25,025 nucleotides of DNA from JBKHJZ01 sp046537875 (GTDB lineage Bacteria; Actinomycetota; Acidimicrobiia; Acidimicrobiales; VFJN01), in the NCBI GenBank assembly GCA_046537875.1, contig JBKHJZ010000030.1, forward strand, positions 1 through 25,025. Direction: 5' to 3'. Positions 1 through 6,966 of this stretch are shown piece after piece (positions within the stretch are counted from its first letter, which is position 1; each line of letters opens with the position of its first letter). A model generated the notes under the pieces. The model searched no databases and was not told the DNA's origin. It worked only from the letters and a program-made list of their open reading frames with translations. The position numbers and the translations under genes were made by a program.

Positions 1-2
1 AC

Positions 3-245
3 CGGCCCGATCCGGTGCGCCTGCCCGGCGACGACCTCGAGGTGTGGGAGGCCGTCCGCGCTCTGCCGGCCCGCCAGGCGCAGGCGATCGCGCTTCACTA
101 CCTGGACGACCGCTCGGTGGACGAGGTCGCGCACGTGCTCGGCTGCGCACCGGGCAGCGTGAAGACCCATCTCCACCGGGGACGGGTGACCCTGGCCCGG
201 GCCCTCGGGCTCACCGGGCACGATGACGAGGGGGCGATGCGATGA
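3..245 (+). CDS. ECF sigma factor, C-terminal part (5' truncated by window edge)
   Basis: About 80 residues of a sigma-70 family protein are visible, and the 5' part lies outside the window. The segment reads as region 4: a helix (VWEAVRALPARQAQAIALHYL), then a helix-turn-helix (SVDEVAHVLGCAPGSVKTHLHRG), which in this family contacts the -35 element. The motif LPxRQxxAIxLHYxxxxS is typical of extracytoplasmic-function sigma factors, which recruit RNA polymerase to stress-response promoters. Its TGA (243-245) overlaps the ATG (242-244) of the next gene as ATGA, so the two are probably translationally coupled and co-regulated. This is the usual arrangement for an ECF sigma factor and its anti-sigma factor. 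The subgroup cannot be assigned from this fragment. Confidence 0.9.
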   Translation, partial: RPDPVRLPGDDLEVWEAVRALPARQAQAIALHYLDDRSVDEVAHVLGCAPGSVKTHLHRGRVTLARALGLTGHDDEGAMR

Positions 246-1909
246 ACGAGCACGACCCCGCGCTCCGCGCGCTCGACGACCGCCTCGGTCGCGCATCGGA
301 GTCGCTGCGCGGCGCGGTCGCGGCCGCCCTCACGGCCGCCCACGAGTCGGGATCGGCGATCGGCGCGGCACCGGATGGCGGCGGGGTGCTCGACGGGCAG
401 GGGGACGGGCCTGCCGGCGGGGTGCCGGCGCCTGGCCGGGCGTCCCGGTCGCCGCGCGCCCGCGCCGCCCTGGTCGCGATCGCCGCCGCCGTGCTCGCGG
501 TGGTGGGGGTGGCGCTGGCGTTCGCGTCGTCCCGGGGAGACGATCGGGCGCCGGTGGTCAGCGGGGGGACCGGGTTCCTCGTGCCCGGCAGGCGCGTGCC
601 CGGCTTCGAGATCCAACACGCGGAGCGCTGGCCCGCCGGTCAGCAGGCACCGGAGACGGCGACGGTCGCGGTGTACGGCGAGCTCGACCCGGGGGAGCCG
701 TGGCCCGCGGCGACGCTCGCCGTTCGGCTGCTGGGGGACGACGGCGAGCCGGCAGCCGACCGGGCGGACGAGGAGGTCGAGATCGACGACCGGCGGGCGT
801 TCGTGTCGGCCCGTGGCGCGGCGATCGTGGTCGAGATCGAGGTGGGCGGCGGCCGCTGGGCAGAGGTGGTCGGCCACGGCCTCGACCGGCGGGCTGTGGT
901 GGCGGCGGCCGGTGCGACCTCGGGTGACGGCGCCATCGGGGCCAGCGGGCTGCCCGGGGGCTTCGACGAGCTGGTACGGCTCCGGGTGGCGGCGGGGACC
1001 TGGCTGCAGGCGTTGGTCCGACCCGGGGCGGTCTCGCTGACCTATGGCGGGGCATCGTCGGCCGACGGGGTGATCGGCCTGATCCAGCAGCCGGCCATGC
1101 CCCGGGGGACTGAGGCCGGACCCGTCGAGGACGTTCGGACCGGCCCAGGCGACGGATCGACCGCGGCCGCCACGGCCGTCGACCCAGAGGTCGACATCGT
1201 GCGTGCGATGCCGGGGACGCCACGGGAGGTGCCGGTCGGGGATCGGCGAGCCGTGGTGACCGAGCTGGACGATCCCGTCGCGTTCCCGGTGGCCGACGCC
1301 GATGTGCCGCCCCCCGTGATCATGCGCTGGCGCGATCCCTCGGGGACGCTGGTCACGCTCGTGGGCACCGACGTGACCGTCGACGAGGTGGTGACCTTCG
1401 CCGACGCGTTGCGCCCGGCACACGCCGGCGAGATCGAGGAGCTCCTGAAGCGCCACGGAAGGTCGGCGCCGCTGGGTCCACTGGCGGAGGGCGAGATGGT
1501 GGTGGCGCAGGGCGAGGCCGAGGGCGGCCGCTGGCGGCTCGTCGCCGCCGACGACGTCGACATGCTGACCGTGTCCTATCAGGACGAGCGCGGCGGCTCG
1601 AGCGTCGGCCGAGCCAAGGAGATCGGGGAGAGCGGCGTGACGATGACCTTCGCGACGCACGGCGAGGGTCCTCAGCCCGGCGATGAGGTGGTGGTGTTCG
1701 GCCTGGCGCCAGCCGGCACCGAGCGGGTCGCCGTCGAGTCGCCTGGACACGAGCCCGTCGACCTGCTCGTGCACAGCGTCGACGGCTGGCCCGCCAGGGT
1801 GTTCGTCGGCTGGTGGCCCGCCGGGCTGACGGGTGCCGATGTCGTCGCCGTCGGGCCCGGCGGCGAGGAGCTCTCCCGTATCGGGTCATCGGGCCCACCG
1901 GTGCCCTGA
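242..1909 (+). CDS. Single-pass membrane protein, putative anti-sigma factor
   Basis: This is a 555-residue protein of no family I recognise. Residues 1-75 are a probable cytoplasmic segment with a charged helix at 1-35, followed by a Gly/Pro/Asp-rich linker. A single hydrophobic helix spans about 76-95 (ALVAIAAAVLAVVGVALAFA). The remaining roughly 455 residues would be extracytoplasmic and are rich in acidic residues and short beta-like stretches. I see no zinc-binding HxxxCxxC motif typical of ZAS-type anti-sigma factors. The anti-sigma role is inferred from the ATGA overlap with the upstream sigma gene and from the topology: a small inner domain, one membrane span and a large outer sensor domain. 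The gene ends 10 bases before the convergent LigD-polymerase gene. Confidence 0.7.
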   Translation: MNEHDPALRALDDRLGRASESLRGAVAAALTAAHESGSAIGAAPDGGGVLDGQGDGPAGGVPAPGRASRSPRARAALVAIAAAVLAVVGVALAFASSRGDDRAPVVSGGTGFLVPGRRVPGFEIQHAERWPAGQQAPETATVAVYGELDPGEPWPAATLAVRLLGDDGEPAADRADEEVEIDDRRAFVSARGAAIVVEIEVGGGRWAEVVGHGLDRRAVVAAAGATSGDGAIGASGLPGGFDELVRLRVAAGTWLQALVRPGAVSLTYGGASSADGVIGLIQQPAMPRGTEAGPVEDVRTGPGDGSTAAATAVDPEVDIVRAMPGTPREVPVGDRRAVVTELDDPVAFPVADADVPPPVIMRWRDPSGTLVTLVGTDVTVDEVVTFADALRPAHAGEIEELLKRHGRSAPLGPLAEGEMVVAQGEAEGGRWRLVAADDVDMLTVSYQDERGGSSVGRAKEIGESGVTMTFATHGEGPQPGDEVVVFGLAPAGTERVAVESPGHEPVDLLVHSVDGWPARVFVGWWPAGLTGADVVAVGPGGEELSRIGSSGPPVP

Positions 1910-1919
1910 GTGCCGGCGC

Positions 1920-2819
1920 TCAGCGGCGGGCGAGCCGGTCGCGCAGGTCGGCGGCCCGGTGGATCCGCCAGCCGTCCGCCCAGGGGTCGTCCTTCTGGGC
2001 GAGCCGGCGGAACGCGTTGCCGATCGTGTACCGGCGGGGGTCGAACGACGACGAGGTCGCCTCGTCCCAGTCGAGCGGCATGGCGACCGGTGCGCCCGGG
2101 CGGGCTCGCACGGAGTAGGGAGCCACGGCGTGCTGGCCGTAGCTGTTGCGCAGCCAGTCGACGAAGAGGCGGTCGCCACGCTCCTTCTTCGAGACGGCCA
2201 CGGTGAAGAGGTCGGGGTCCCGCTCCACCACGGCCTCGGCGAGCAGCCGGGCGACGTCGCGCGACGTGTCGAAGTCGGCATCGCCGTCCAGGCGGGCCGT
2301 GATGTGCAGGCCCAGCGAGCCGGTGGCCTTCACCCTGCTCGTGATGCCCGCACGCTCGAGCACCTCGCGGGCCGCGCGCGCCCCGGCGACGACCAGCGCG
2401 GCATCGTCACCCGGGGGGTCGAGGTCGAGCACCAGCTGGTCCGGGTGGTCCGGGTCGTCGGCCGGCGCCAGCAGGGTGTGGAGCTCGACGCTGCCCAGGT
2501 TGGCCAGGTACACGAGGGTGGCCTCGTCGTCGCACACGGCGTAGGTGGTCGACCCGCCCTCCTTCTTCTCCAGCCGCACCGTGCGCAGCCAGTCGGGCGC
2601 GCTGTCGGGGACGTCCTTCTGGAAGAAGCCCTGCTCCCCGATGCCGTCGGGGAAGCGGCGCACCACCACCGGGCGGTCGCGCAGGTGCGGCAGCATCAGC
2701 TCGGCCACGCGGCGGACGTAGTCCACCAGGTCGCCCTTGGTGATGCCGTCCCCGGGGAACAGCATTTTGTCCTGGTTCGACAGCTCGATCCTGTGCCCGC
2801 CGACCTCCACGACCGTCAC
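1920..2819 (-). CDS. LigD polymerase (primase-like, POL) domain protein
   Basis: This is a stand-alone 299-residue homologue of the polymerase module of LigD, the AEP-family primase-polymerase used in bacterial non-homologous end joining. It matches the family from the N-terminal IELSNQDKMLFPGDGITKGDLVDYY-like region through the catalytic LDLDPP (Asp132, Asp134), GLHI (His172) and FVDWLRN (Asp221) to the C-terminal DPWADGW segment. Length is normal for one POL domain. I chose the GTG at 2819-2817 because the family match begins there and it overlaps the TGA of the upstream phosphoesterase gene (GTGA). A longer open frame runs upstream to 3311, but it is a shadow of the phosphoesterase gene. 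No Ku and no ATP-dependent ligase domain are in the window. Family members fill gaps and add ribonucleotides at broken ends. Confidence 0.88.
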   Translation of the reverse strand: MTVVEVGGHRIELSNQDKMLFPGDGITKGDLVDYVRRVAELMLPHLRDRPVVVRRFPDGIGEQGFFQKDVPDSAPDWLRTVRLEKKEGGSTTYAVCDDEATLVYLANLGSVELHTLLAPADDPDHPDQLVLDLDPPGDDAALVVAGARAAREVLERAGITSRVKATGSLGLHITARLDGDADFDTSRDVARLLAEAVVERDPDLFTVAVSKKERGDRLFVDWLRNSYGQHAVAPYSVRARPGAPVAMPLDWDEATSSSFDPRRYTIGNAFRRLAQKDDPWADGWRIHRAADLRDRLARR

Positions 2820-3481
2820 CGGTGCCGTGCCCGCGACGCGCCGCTCGTCCGGCTGCGGCCACGGGAACGGCCGTCGCCCCCCGGCCCCGGGTCCTCGCCG
2901 TCCTCGGCCTCGGCGGCCACCTGCTCGAGGGTCCTCCCGGTGAGGACCGACTCCGGCTCGGTGCTGGTCGGGTTGCGGCGAGCGTCCGCGGCGTCGTCGT
3001 TCATCTTGACCAGCAGCCAGTCGTCCCGACCCCGGAACCTGGTCAGGGCGTAGCCGCCGCGCAGCTTCCGCCCCTCGAGCCACACCGAGGCGTGCCCGGC
3101 GTCGAGCGCCTCGGCCAGCGGCACCTCCTCGCCGTCGCGCTCGGTGAGGTTGCCGTAGGTGCCCGCGTCCCACACGATCACGGCCCCCGCGCCGTACTCG
3201 CCCTCGGGGATCGTGCCCTCGAAGTCCATGTAGTCGAGCGGATGGTCCTCCACCTGGTGGGCCAGGCGCTTCTCCCGGGGATCGGTCGACGGGCCCTTCG
3301 GCACGGCCCACGACCTGAGCACGCCGTCCACCTCGAGGCGGACGTCGTAGTGGAGGGTGCGGGCGGCGTGCTCCTGGACGACGAAGCGGGGGCGCGCGGA
3401 CGCCCGGCGGGCCACCCGGCCTCGCGGCTCCGGCGTCTTCCGGAAGTCGCGCTTGTCGCGGTACCTCTGGAGGTCGGCCAT
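2816..3481 (-). CDS. LigD 3'-phosphoesterase (PE) domain protein
   Basis: This is a 221-residue stand-alone homologue of the LigD 3'-phosphoesterase module, which trims 3'-ribonucleotides and 3'-phosphates at DNA ends. Core signatures are RFVVQEHAARTLHYDVRLE (His38, His44, Asp46, Arg48), WAVPKGPS, EDHPLDYMDFEG (His80) and IPEGEYGAGAVIVWD. The last 40 residues are low-complexity, Gly/Arg/Ser-rich, and probably disordered. The ATG at 3481 was chosen because it follows a GAGGGG ribosome-binding sequence and the MADLQRYRDKRDFxKTPEP start is typical of the family. The stop overlaps the GTG of the polymerase gene, so the two NHEJ modules should be made together. Confidence 0.9.
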   Translation of the reverse strand: MADLQRYRDKRDFRKTPEPRGRVARRASARPRFVVQEHAARTLHYDVRLEVDGVLRSWAVPKGPSTDPREKRLAHQVEDHPLDYMDFEGTIPEGEYGAGAVIVWDAGTYGNLTERDGEEVPLAEALDAGHASVWLEGRKLRGGYALTRFRGRDDWLLVKMNDDAADARRNPTSTEPESVLTGRTLEQVAAEAEDGEDPGPGGDGRSRGRSRTSGASRARHR

Positions 3482-3547
3482 CCCGGCCCCTCTACCCGGC
3501 CGCGGGGCGATCAACCAGCCGGCGGGCCGCCGCCGCGGCGACGTGGT

Positions 3548-4441
3548 TCAGCCGAGCGACCTCATGGCGATCGTCAGCTCCTCGGGGAGGTCGGCCGGCA
3601 CCGCGTAGCCCTCCTCGGCACGGATCTCGTCGAGGCGGTCGCGGACCGTCTCGGCGGTCAGGTCGGGATCGGTCACACCGGGGGTGACGCCGATGAAGAC
3701 CCGGGCGACGCGACCCCCGCCGACGGAGTAGATCTCGCCCGACACCGGGCAGCTCTCGTGGGCCAGGAAGGTCACCACCGGGGTGACCGACTCGGGGAGC
3801 AGCTTGTCGGCGATCGGCCCGAGGATGTCCTGCGTCATGCGGGTCTTCGCCACCGGGGCGATGGCGTTCACCTTGATGTCGTGCTTCGCGCCCTCGACGG
3901 CCAGCACCCGGGTGAGGCCGACGAGCCCCATCTTCGCCGCGCCGTAGTTGCTCTGCCCGAAGTTGCCGAAGATGCCCGCGGCCGAGCTGGTGTTGACGAT
4001 GCGACCGTGGCCCTGGGACCGCATGTGCTCCCAGGCGGGCCGGGTGACGTTGAAGGCGCCCTGGAGGTGCACGGCGACCACGGCGCCGACCTTGTCCGGC
4101 TCCATGTTCTTGAACGAGGCGTCGCGCAGGATGCCCGCGTTGTTGACGATGACGTCCACGCGCCCGTAGGCGTCGAGGGCGGTCTGCACGATGGCCGCGC
4201 CCCCCTCCGGTGACGCCACCGAATCGTGGTTGGCGACCGCCTCGCCGCCCGCTCCCGTGATCTCGTCGACCACCGCCTGCGCGGCGGTGGCGTCGCTCCC
4301 CGTGCCCTCGACCGAGCCGCCGAGGTCGTTGACCACGACCCGCGCGCCGCGCCTGGCCAGCTCGAGCGCGTGCGAGCGACCAAGCCCGCCGCCCGCTCCG
4401 GTGATCACCGCCACCTTTCCGTCGAACCCGAGGTCAGCCAT
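3548..4441 (-). CDS. SDR oxidoreductase, MFE-2-type (3R)-hydroxyacyl-CoA dehydrogenase
   Basis: This is a 297-residue short-chain dehydrogenase. The Rossmann motif TGAGGGLG (14-21), NNAG (100-103) and catalytic Ser153-Tyr166-Lys170 (TSSAAGIFGNFGQSNYGAAK) are intact. VVNDLGGSVEG, GGEAVANHDSV and NNAGILRDASF are hallmarks of the dehydrogenase domain of peroxisomal multifunctional enzyme type 2 (HSD17B4). It therefore probably oxidises (3R)-hydroxyacyl-CoA or a 17-beta-hydroxysteroid with NAD. The C-terminal 60 residues after GGGRVARVFIG form a predicted helical extension. A TACGCT hexamer lies exactly 6 bases before the ATG, so the mRNA may be leaderless. A paralogue is at 18792-19694. The substrate cannot be fixed from sequence. 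Confidence 0.88.
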   Translation of the reverse strand: MADLGFDGKVAVITGAGGGLGRSHALELARRGARVVVNDLGGSVEGTGSDATAAQAVVDEITGAGGEAVANHDSVASPEGGAAIVQTALDAYGRVDVIVNNAGILRDASFKNMEPDKVGAVVAVHLQGAFNVTRPAWEHMRSQGHGRIVNTSSAAGIFGNFGQSNYGAAKMGLVGLTRVLAVEGAKHDIKVNAIAPVAKTRMTQDILGPIADKLLPESVTPVVTFLAHESCPVSGEIYSVGGGRVARVFIGVTPGVTDPDLTAETVRDRLDEIRAEEGYAVPADLPEELTIAMRSLG

Positions 4442-4447
4442 GCCGCC

Positions 4448-4453
4448 AGCGTA
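4448..4453 (-). promoter_or_regulatory. -10 element (TACGCT) of SDR gene, leaderless type
   Basis: TACGCT matches the TANNNT -10 consensus and is followed by 6 bases (GGCGGC) and the ATG at 4441. No Shine-Dalgarno sequence precedes the ATG. The transcript would start at or next to the start codon. Confidence 0.5.
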
Positions 4454-4518
4454 GAGCGCGCTCCGGGAGGGGCGGAGCCCGCCGGGTCCCGCTTCCGGGT
4501 GCCACGGACCGACGGCGG

Positions 4519-5166
4519 TCAGGGACGCGGGCCGATGGCGTGGATGCGCTCGGTGATGTGCACCGCGTGGTCGCCCAGCCGCTCGTAGAAGCGGGCCACC
4601 AGCGCGGTCTGGAGGGCGTCCGCGAGCTCGATGTCCGAGGCGCCGATCTCCCGGATGAGCTGATCGTGCAGCTCGTCGAGGTGGTCGTCGATCGCGTCGA
4701 GCTGCTTGGCGGCCTCGTGGTCGCGCTCGGCCCACGCGTCGGCCGCGCGGCGCCACATGTCGATGCAGATCGCACCCATCTGCTCGAGGAGCCCGCGGAT
4801 CGCCGGGGTGAGCCGCTGGGCGAGGCGGTCGGCCGCGCGCTGGGCGATGTGCTCCGCGAGGTCACCGCTGCGTTCGAGCTCGGGCACCACCCGAAGGACC
4901 GACATGAGGTAGCGCATGTCGCTGCCCATCGGCGACTCCATGAGGAGCTCGCGCTCGGCGAGCTGCTCGAGGGTGCCCTCGAGCTCGTCGACCGCGCTGT
5001 CGCGGGCACGCAGCTCGCGCGCGGTCTTCGTGTCGCCGGCGAGGAAGGCCTCGTTGGCCGCCGCCACGCTCTCGCTCACCAGCGCGAACAGCCGGATGAC
5101 GCTGGCGTCGATCTCGGCGAGCTGCTGGTGGAACCGCTTGCGGAGCTGGTGCGGCGGGTCGGGCAC
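4519..5166 (-). CDS. phoU: PhoU-family phosphate-signalling protein
   Basis: This is a 215-residue all-helical protein made of two PhoU repeats (about 10-105 and 115-210). The start RKRFHQQLAEIDASVIRLFALVSESV and the centre RYLMSVLRVVPELERSGDLAEHIAQRA match the family, and the second repeat has the equivalent ARFYERLGDHAVHITERI. In well-studied species PhoU links the PstSCAB phosphate transporter to the PhoR sensor kinase and dampens phosphate uptake and Pho regulon output. The acidic ExxxD-type clusters that bind metal in PhoU proteins are present. No pst or phoR gene is nearby. The start is GTG at 5166, with TACGGT 6 bases upstream and no ribosome-binding site, so it may be leaderless. Confidence 0.92.
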   Translation of the reverse strand: MPDPPHQLRKRFHQQLAEIDASVIRLFALVSESVAAANEAFLAGDTKTARELRARDSAVDELEGTLEQLAERELLMESPMGSDMRYLMSVLRVVPELERSGDLAEHIAQRAADRLAQRLTPAIRGLLEQMGAICIDMWRRAADAWAERDHEAAKQLDAIDDHLDELHDQLIREIGASDIELADALQTALVARFYERLGDHAVHITERIHAIGPRP

Positions 5167-5172
5167 GGTGGA

Positions 5173-5178
5173 ACCGTA
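5173..5178 (-). promoter_or_regulatory. -10 element (TACGGT) of phoU, leaderless type
   Basis: TACGGT, then TCCACC, then the GTG start at 5166. The 6-base spacing places the predicted transcription start on the start codon. Confidence 0.5.
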
Positions 5179-5254
5179 GTCCCCGCGGCGCGAGCCGTTC
5201 GCTCGCTCGGGCTCTCGGGCTCTCGGACGGCGCCGGCGCCTCCGGGCGTGGAGG

Positions 5255-5285
5255 CGGCGATCAGGCGGCGATCAGGGTGATCAGG
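5255..5285 (+). repeat. Short tandem repeat, CGGCGATCAGG x2 plus partial third copy
   Basis: CGGCGATCAGG occurs at 5255-5265 and 5266-5276, followed by GTGATCAGG at 5277-5285. The last unit overlaps the stop codon of the acyl-CoA ligase gene. It is probably slippage-derived and I assign no function to it. Confidence 0.6.
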
Positions 5286-6894
5286 ACGCCGTGGTGGCGT
5301 CGGCCGCCTGCGCCCGCAGACGGGCGTAGTCGACCTTGCCGTTCGGTGCCCGGCCGATGGCGTCGACGAAGACCACCCTCTTCGGGGCCTTGTAGGCCGC
5401 GAGCTTCGCCTTCACGTGGGCGATGAGGTCGTCGGCGTCGACCGGCTCCCCACCGTCGGCCTCCACGACCGCGGTGACCACCTCGCCGAACCGCTCGTCG
5501 GGCACGCCGACGGTCACGGCGTCCCGCACGCCCGGACAGGTCTTGATCACCTCTTCGACCTCTTCCGGGTAGACCTTCTCGCCGCCGGTGTTGATCACGA
5601 CCGAGCCGCGGCCGAGGAGCGTGAGGGTGCCGTCGGCCTCGACCCGGGCGTAGTCGCCGGGGCACGAGTAGCGCCGGCCCTCGAACTCGATGAACGTGGC
5701 CGCCGTCTTCTCCGGGTCCTTGTAGTAACCGACGGGCAGGAAACCGGTCACTGCGACCCGGCCGATCTCCCCCGAGCCGGGGGTGACACGACGACCGTCG
5801 TCGCTGACGACCACCGCGTTCTCCCCGAGACGGAACGACGCGGTGCTGTCGGTCCGCCCCTGTGACGACACCGACTGGCCGAGGCCGACCGCCTCGGACG
5901 ACGAGAACACGTCGGCCAGGATCATGGTGGGGTGATGCCGGAGCAGCCCCTGCTTGACCCGCTCGCTCCACATGACCCCCGACGACGCGACGAGGAGCAG
6001 GCTCGACAGGTCCCAGTGCCCGGGACGCTCGTCGAGGGCCGCGAGCATGGGCCTCGCGAACGCATCACCCACGATCGCGATCTGGTTGACCCGCTCCCGC
6101 TCGATCGTGTCGAGCATCTCGACCACGTCGAAGCGGCGTGAGGTGAGGCACACGCTGCTGCCCCCGCTCGACAGGATGATGAGCTGGGTGTAGAGGCCGG
6201 TCCCGTGCATGAGGGGGCACGCCGGCATGCCCACCGGCCCGGGGCCGGTGACCTTGGTGCGCACGAGGTCGAGCGAGACCTCGGCGTCGCGGTACTCGCG
6301 GTCGGTCTGGCCGTTGAGCAGTCGGAACAGGTCGTCCTGCCGCCACATGACGCCCTTCGGCATGCCGGTGGTGCCGCCCGTGTAGGTCATCAGCAGGTGG
6401 TCGCCAACGCGACCCCACGGGGCGGTGACGCGCTCGGGATGCGACGCCGCCGCCTGCTCGTAGGGCATCGCCCACGGCGGGCAGGGGCCGGTGCCGTCGT
6501 CGACCCAGAGCCACGTGCCGACGCGGGGCACGCGGTCGCGGATCCGCTCGATCGTCGGCGTGAAGGTGCCGTGGAAGACGACAACGGTGCAGTCCGCGTT
6601 GTCCCACAGGTAGATCAGCTCGTCGTCCTGGTAGCGGTAGTTGGTGTTGATCGGCACCAGGCCGGCCTTGAACGCCGCGAACAGCGACTCGAGGTACTCG
6701 GGGCAGTTGTAGAGGTACTGCGCCACCTTGTCCTGCTCGGCCGCTCCGCCCTCCAGCATCGTGTGGGCCACGCCGTTGGCCCGGCGATCCATCTCGCTCC
6801 AGCCGATCCGCCGGTCGCCGTGCACGAGGGCGGGGGCGTCGGGCACCTGCTCGGCCACGACCTCCCAGACGTCGGCGAAGTTCCAGCCTGGCAT
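5281..6894 (-). CDS. Acyl-CoA ligase (AMP-forming), FadD19-like
   Basis: This is a 537-residue member of the ANL adenylating superfamily, which activates carboxylic acids to acyl-AMP and then acyl-CoA. Visible motifs are the phosphate loop YTGGTTGMPKG (171-181), the aromatic/adenine region VFSSSEAVGLG, the hinge region GDYARVEADGTLTLLGRGS, then INTGGEKVYPEEVEEV, and the catalytic Lys520 in PNGKVDY. From memory, GVMWRQDDLFRLL, FARPMLAAL and VGYYKDPEKTAATF resemble mycobacterial FadD19, a steroid side-chain CoA ligase, more than general fatty-acid ligases. The ATG at 6894 is preferred over GTG at 6903 because GAGGTG lies 6 bases upstream. It is divergent from an acyl-CoA dehydrogenase gene across a palindromic operator. 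Confidence 0.9.
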   Translation of the reverse strand: MPGWNFADVWEVVAEQVPDAPALVHGDRRIGWSEMDRRANGVAHTMLEGGAAEQDKVAQYLYNCPEYLESLFAAFKAGLVPINTNYRYQDDELIYLWDNADCTVVVFHGTFTPTIERIRDRVPRVGTWLWVDDGTGPCPPWAMPYEQAAASHPERVTAPWGRVGDHLLMTYTGGTTGMPKGVMWRQDDLFRLLNGQTDREYRDAEVSLDLVRTKVTGPGPVGMPACPLMHGTGLYTQLIILSSGGSSVCLTSRRFDVVEMLDTIERERVNQIAIVGDAFARPMLAALDERPGHWDLSSLLLVASSGVMWSERVKQGLLRHHPTMILADVFSSSEAVGLGQSVSSQGRTDSTASFRLGENAVVVSDDGRRVTPGSGEIGRVAVTGFLPVGYYKDPEKTAATFIEFEGRRYSCPGDYARVEADGTLTLLGRGSVVINTGGEKVYPEEVEEVIKTCPGVRDAVTVGVPDERFGEVVTAVVEADGGEPVDADDLIAHVKAKLAAYKAPKRVVFVDAIGRAPNGKVDYARLRAQAADATTAS

Positions 6895-6927
6895 CGAGCG
6901 CACCTCACGCGGTCGGAGACGGGGCAG

Positions 6928-6950
6928 TTGACCGCTCGGTCAAGACCGAG
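6928..6950. promoter_or_regulatory. Two overlapping 16-bp palindromes, putative TetR-family operator
   Basis: TTGACCG-CT-CGGTCAA (6928-6943) is a perfect 7+2+7 inverted repeat. It shares its right arm with a second perfect one, CTCGGTC-AA-GACCGAG (6935-6950). This gives three GACCG/CGGTC half-sites at 7-base steps. The element lies between the divergent CoA ligase and dehydrogenase genes, directly upstream of the TAGCGT -10 of the dehydrogenase, so a bound repressor would cover its -35 region. Palindromes of this form are typical of TetR-family regulators of acyl-CoA catabolism. No regulator gene is adjacent. Confidence 0.65.
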
Positions 6951-6954
6951 AGGC

Positions 6955-6960
6955 TAGCGT
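6955..6960 (+). promoter_or_regulatory. -10 element (TAGCGT) of acyl-CoA dehydrogenase, leaderless type
   Basis: TAGCGT is followed by GCGGCC and the GTG start at 6967, with no Shine-Dalgarno sequence. It sits 4 bases after the overlapping palindromes. Confidence 0.55.
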
Positions 6961-6966
6961 GCGGCC

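Noticed and set aside
98..1774. Long open frame on the minus strand opposite the putative anti-sigma gene
   Set aside because: It is a high-GC shadow frame: low-complexity His/Arg/Gly/Pro-rich, with no recognisable motif, overlapping a well-formed plus-strand gene.
2820..3311. Upstream extension of the LigD polymerase frame as a fused PE-POL protein
   Set aside because: In this frame the sequence is Gly/Arg/Pro-rich without homology. The phosphoesterase motifs are in another frame and end exactly at the GTGA overlap.
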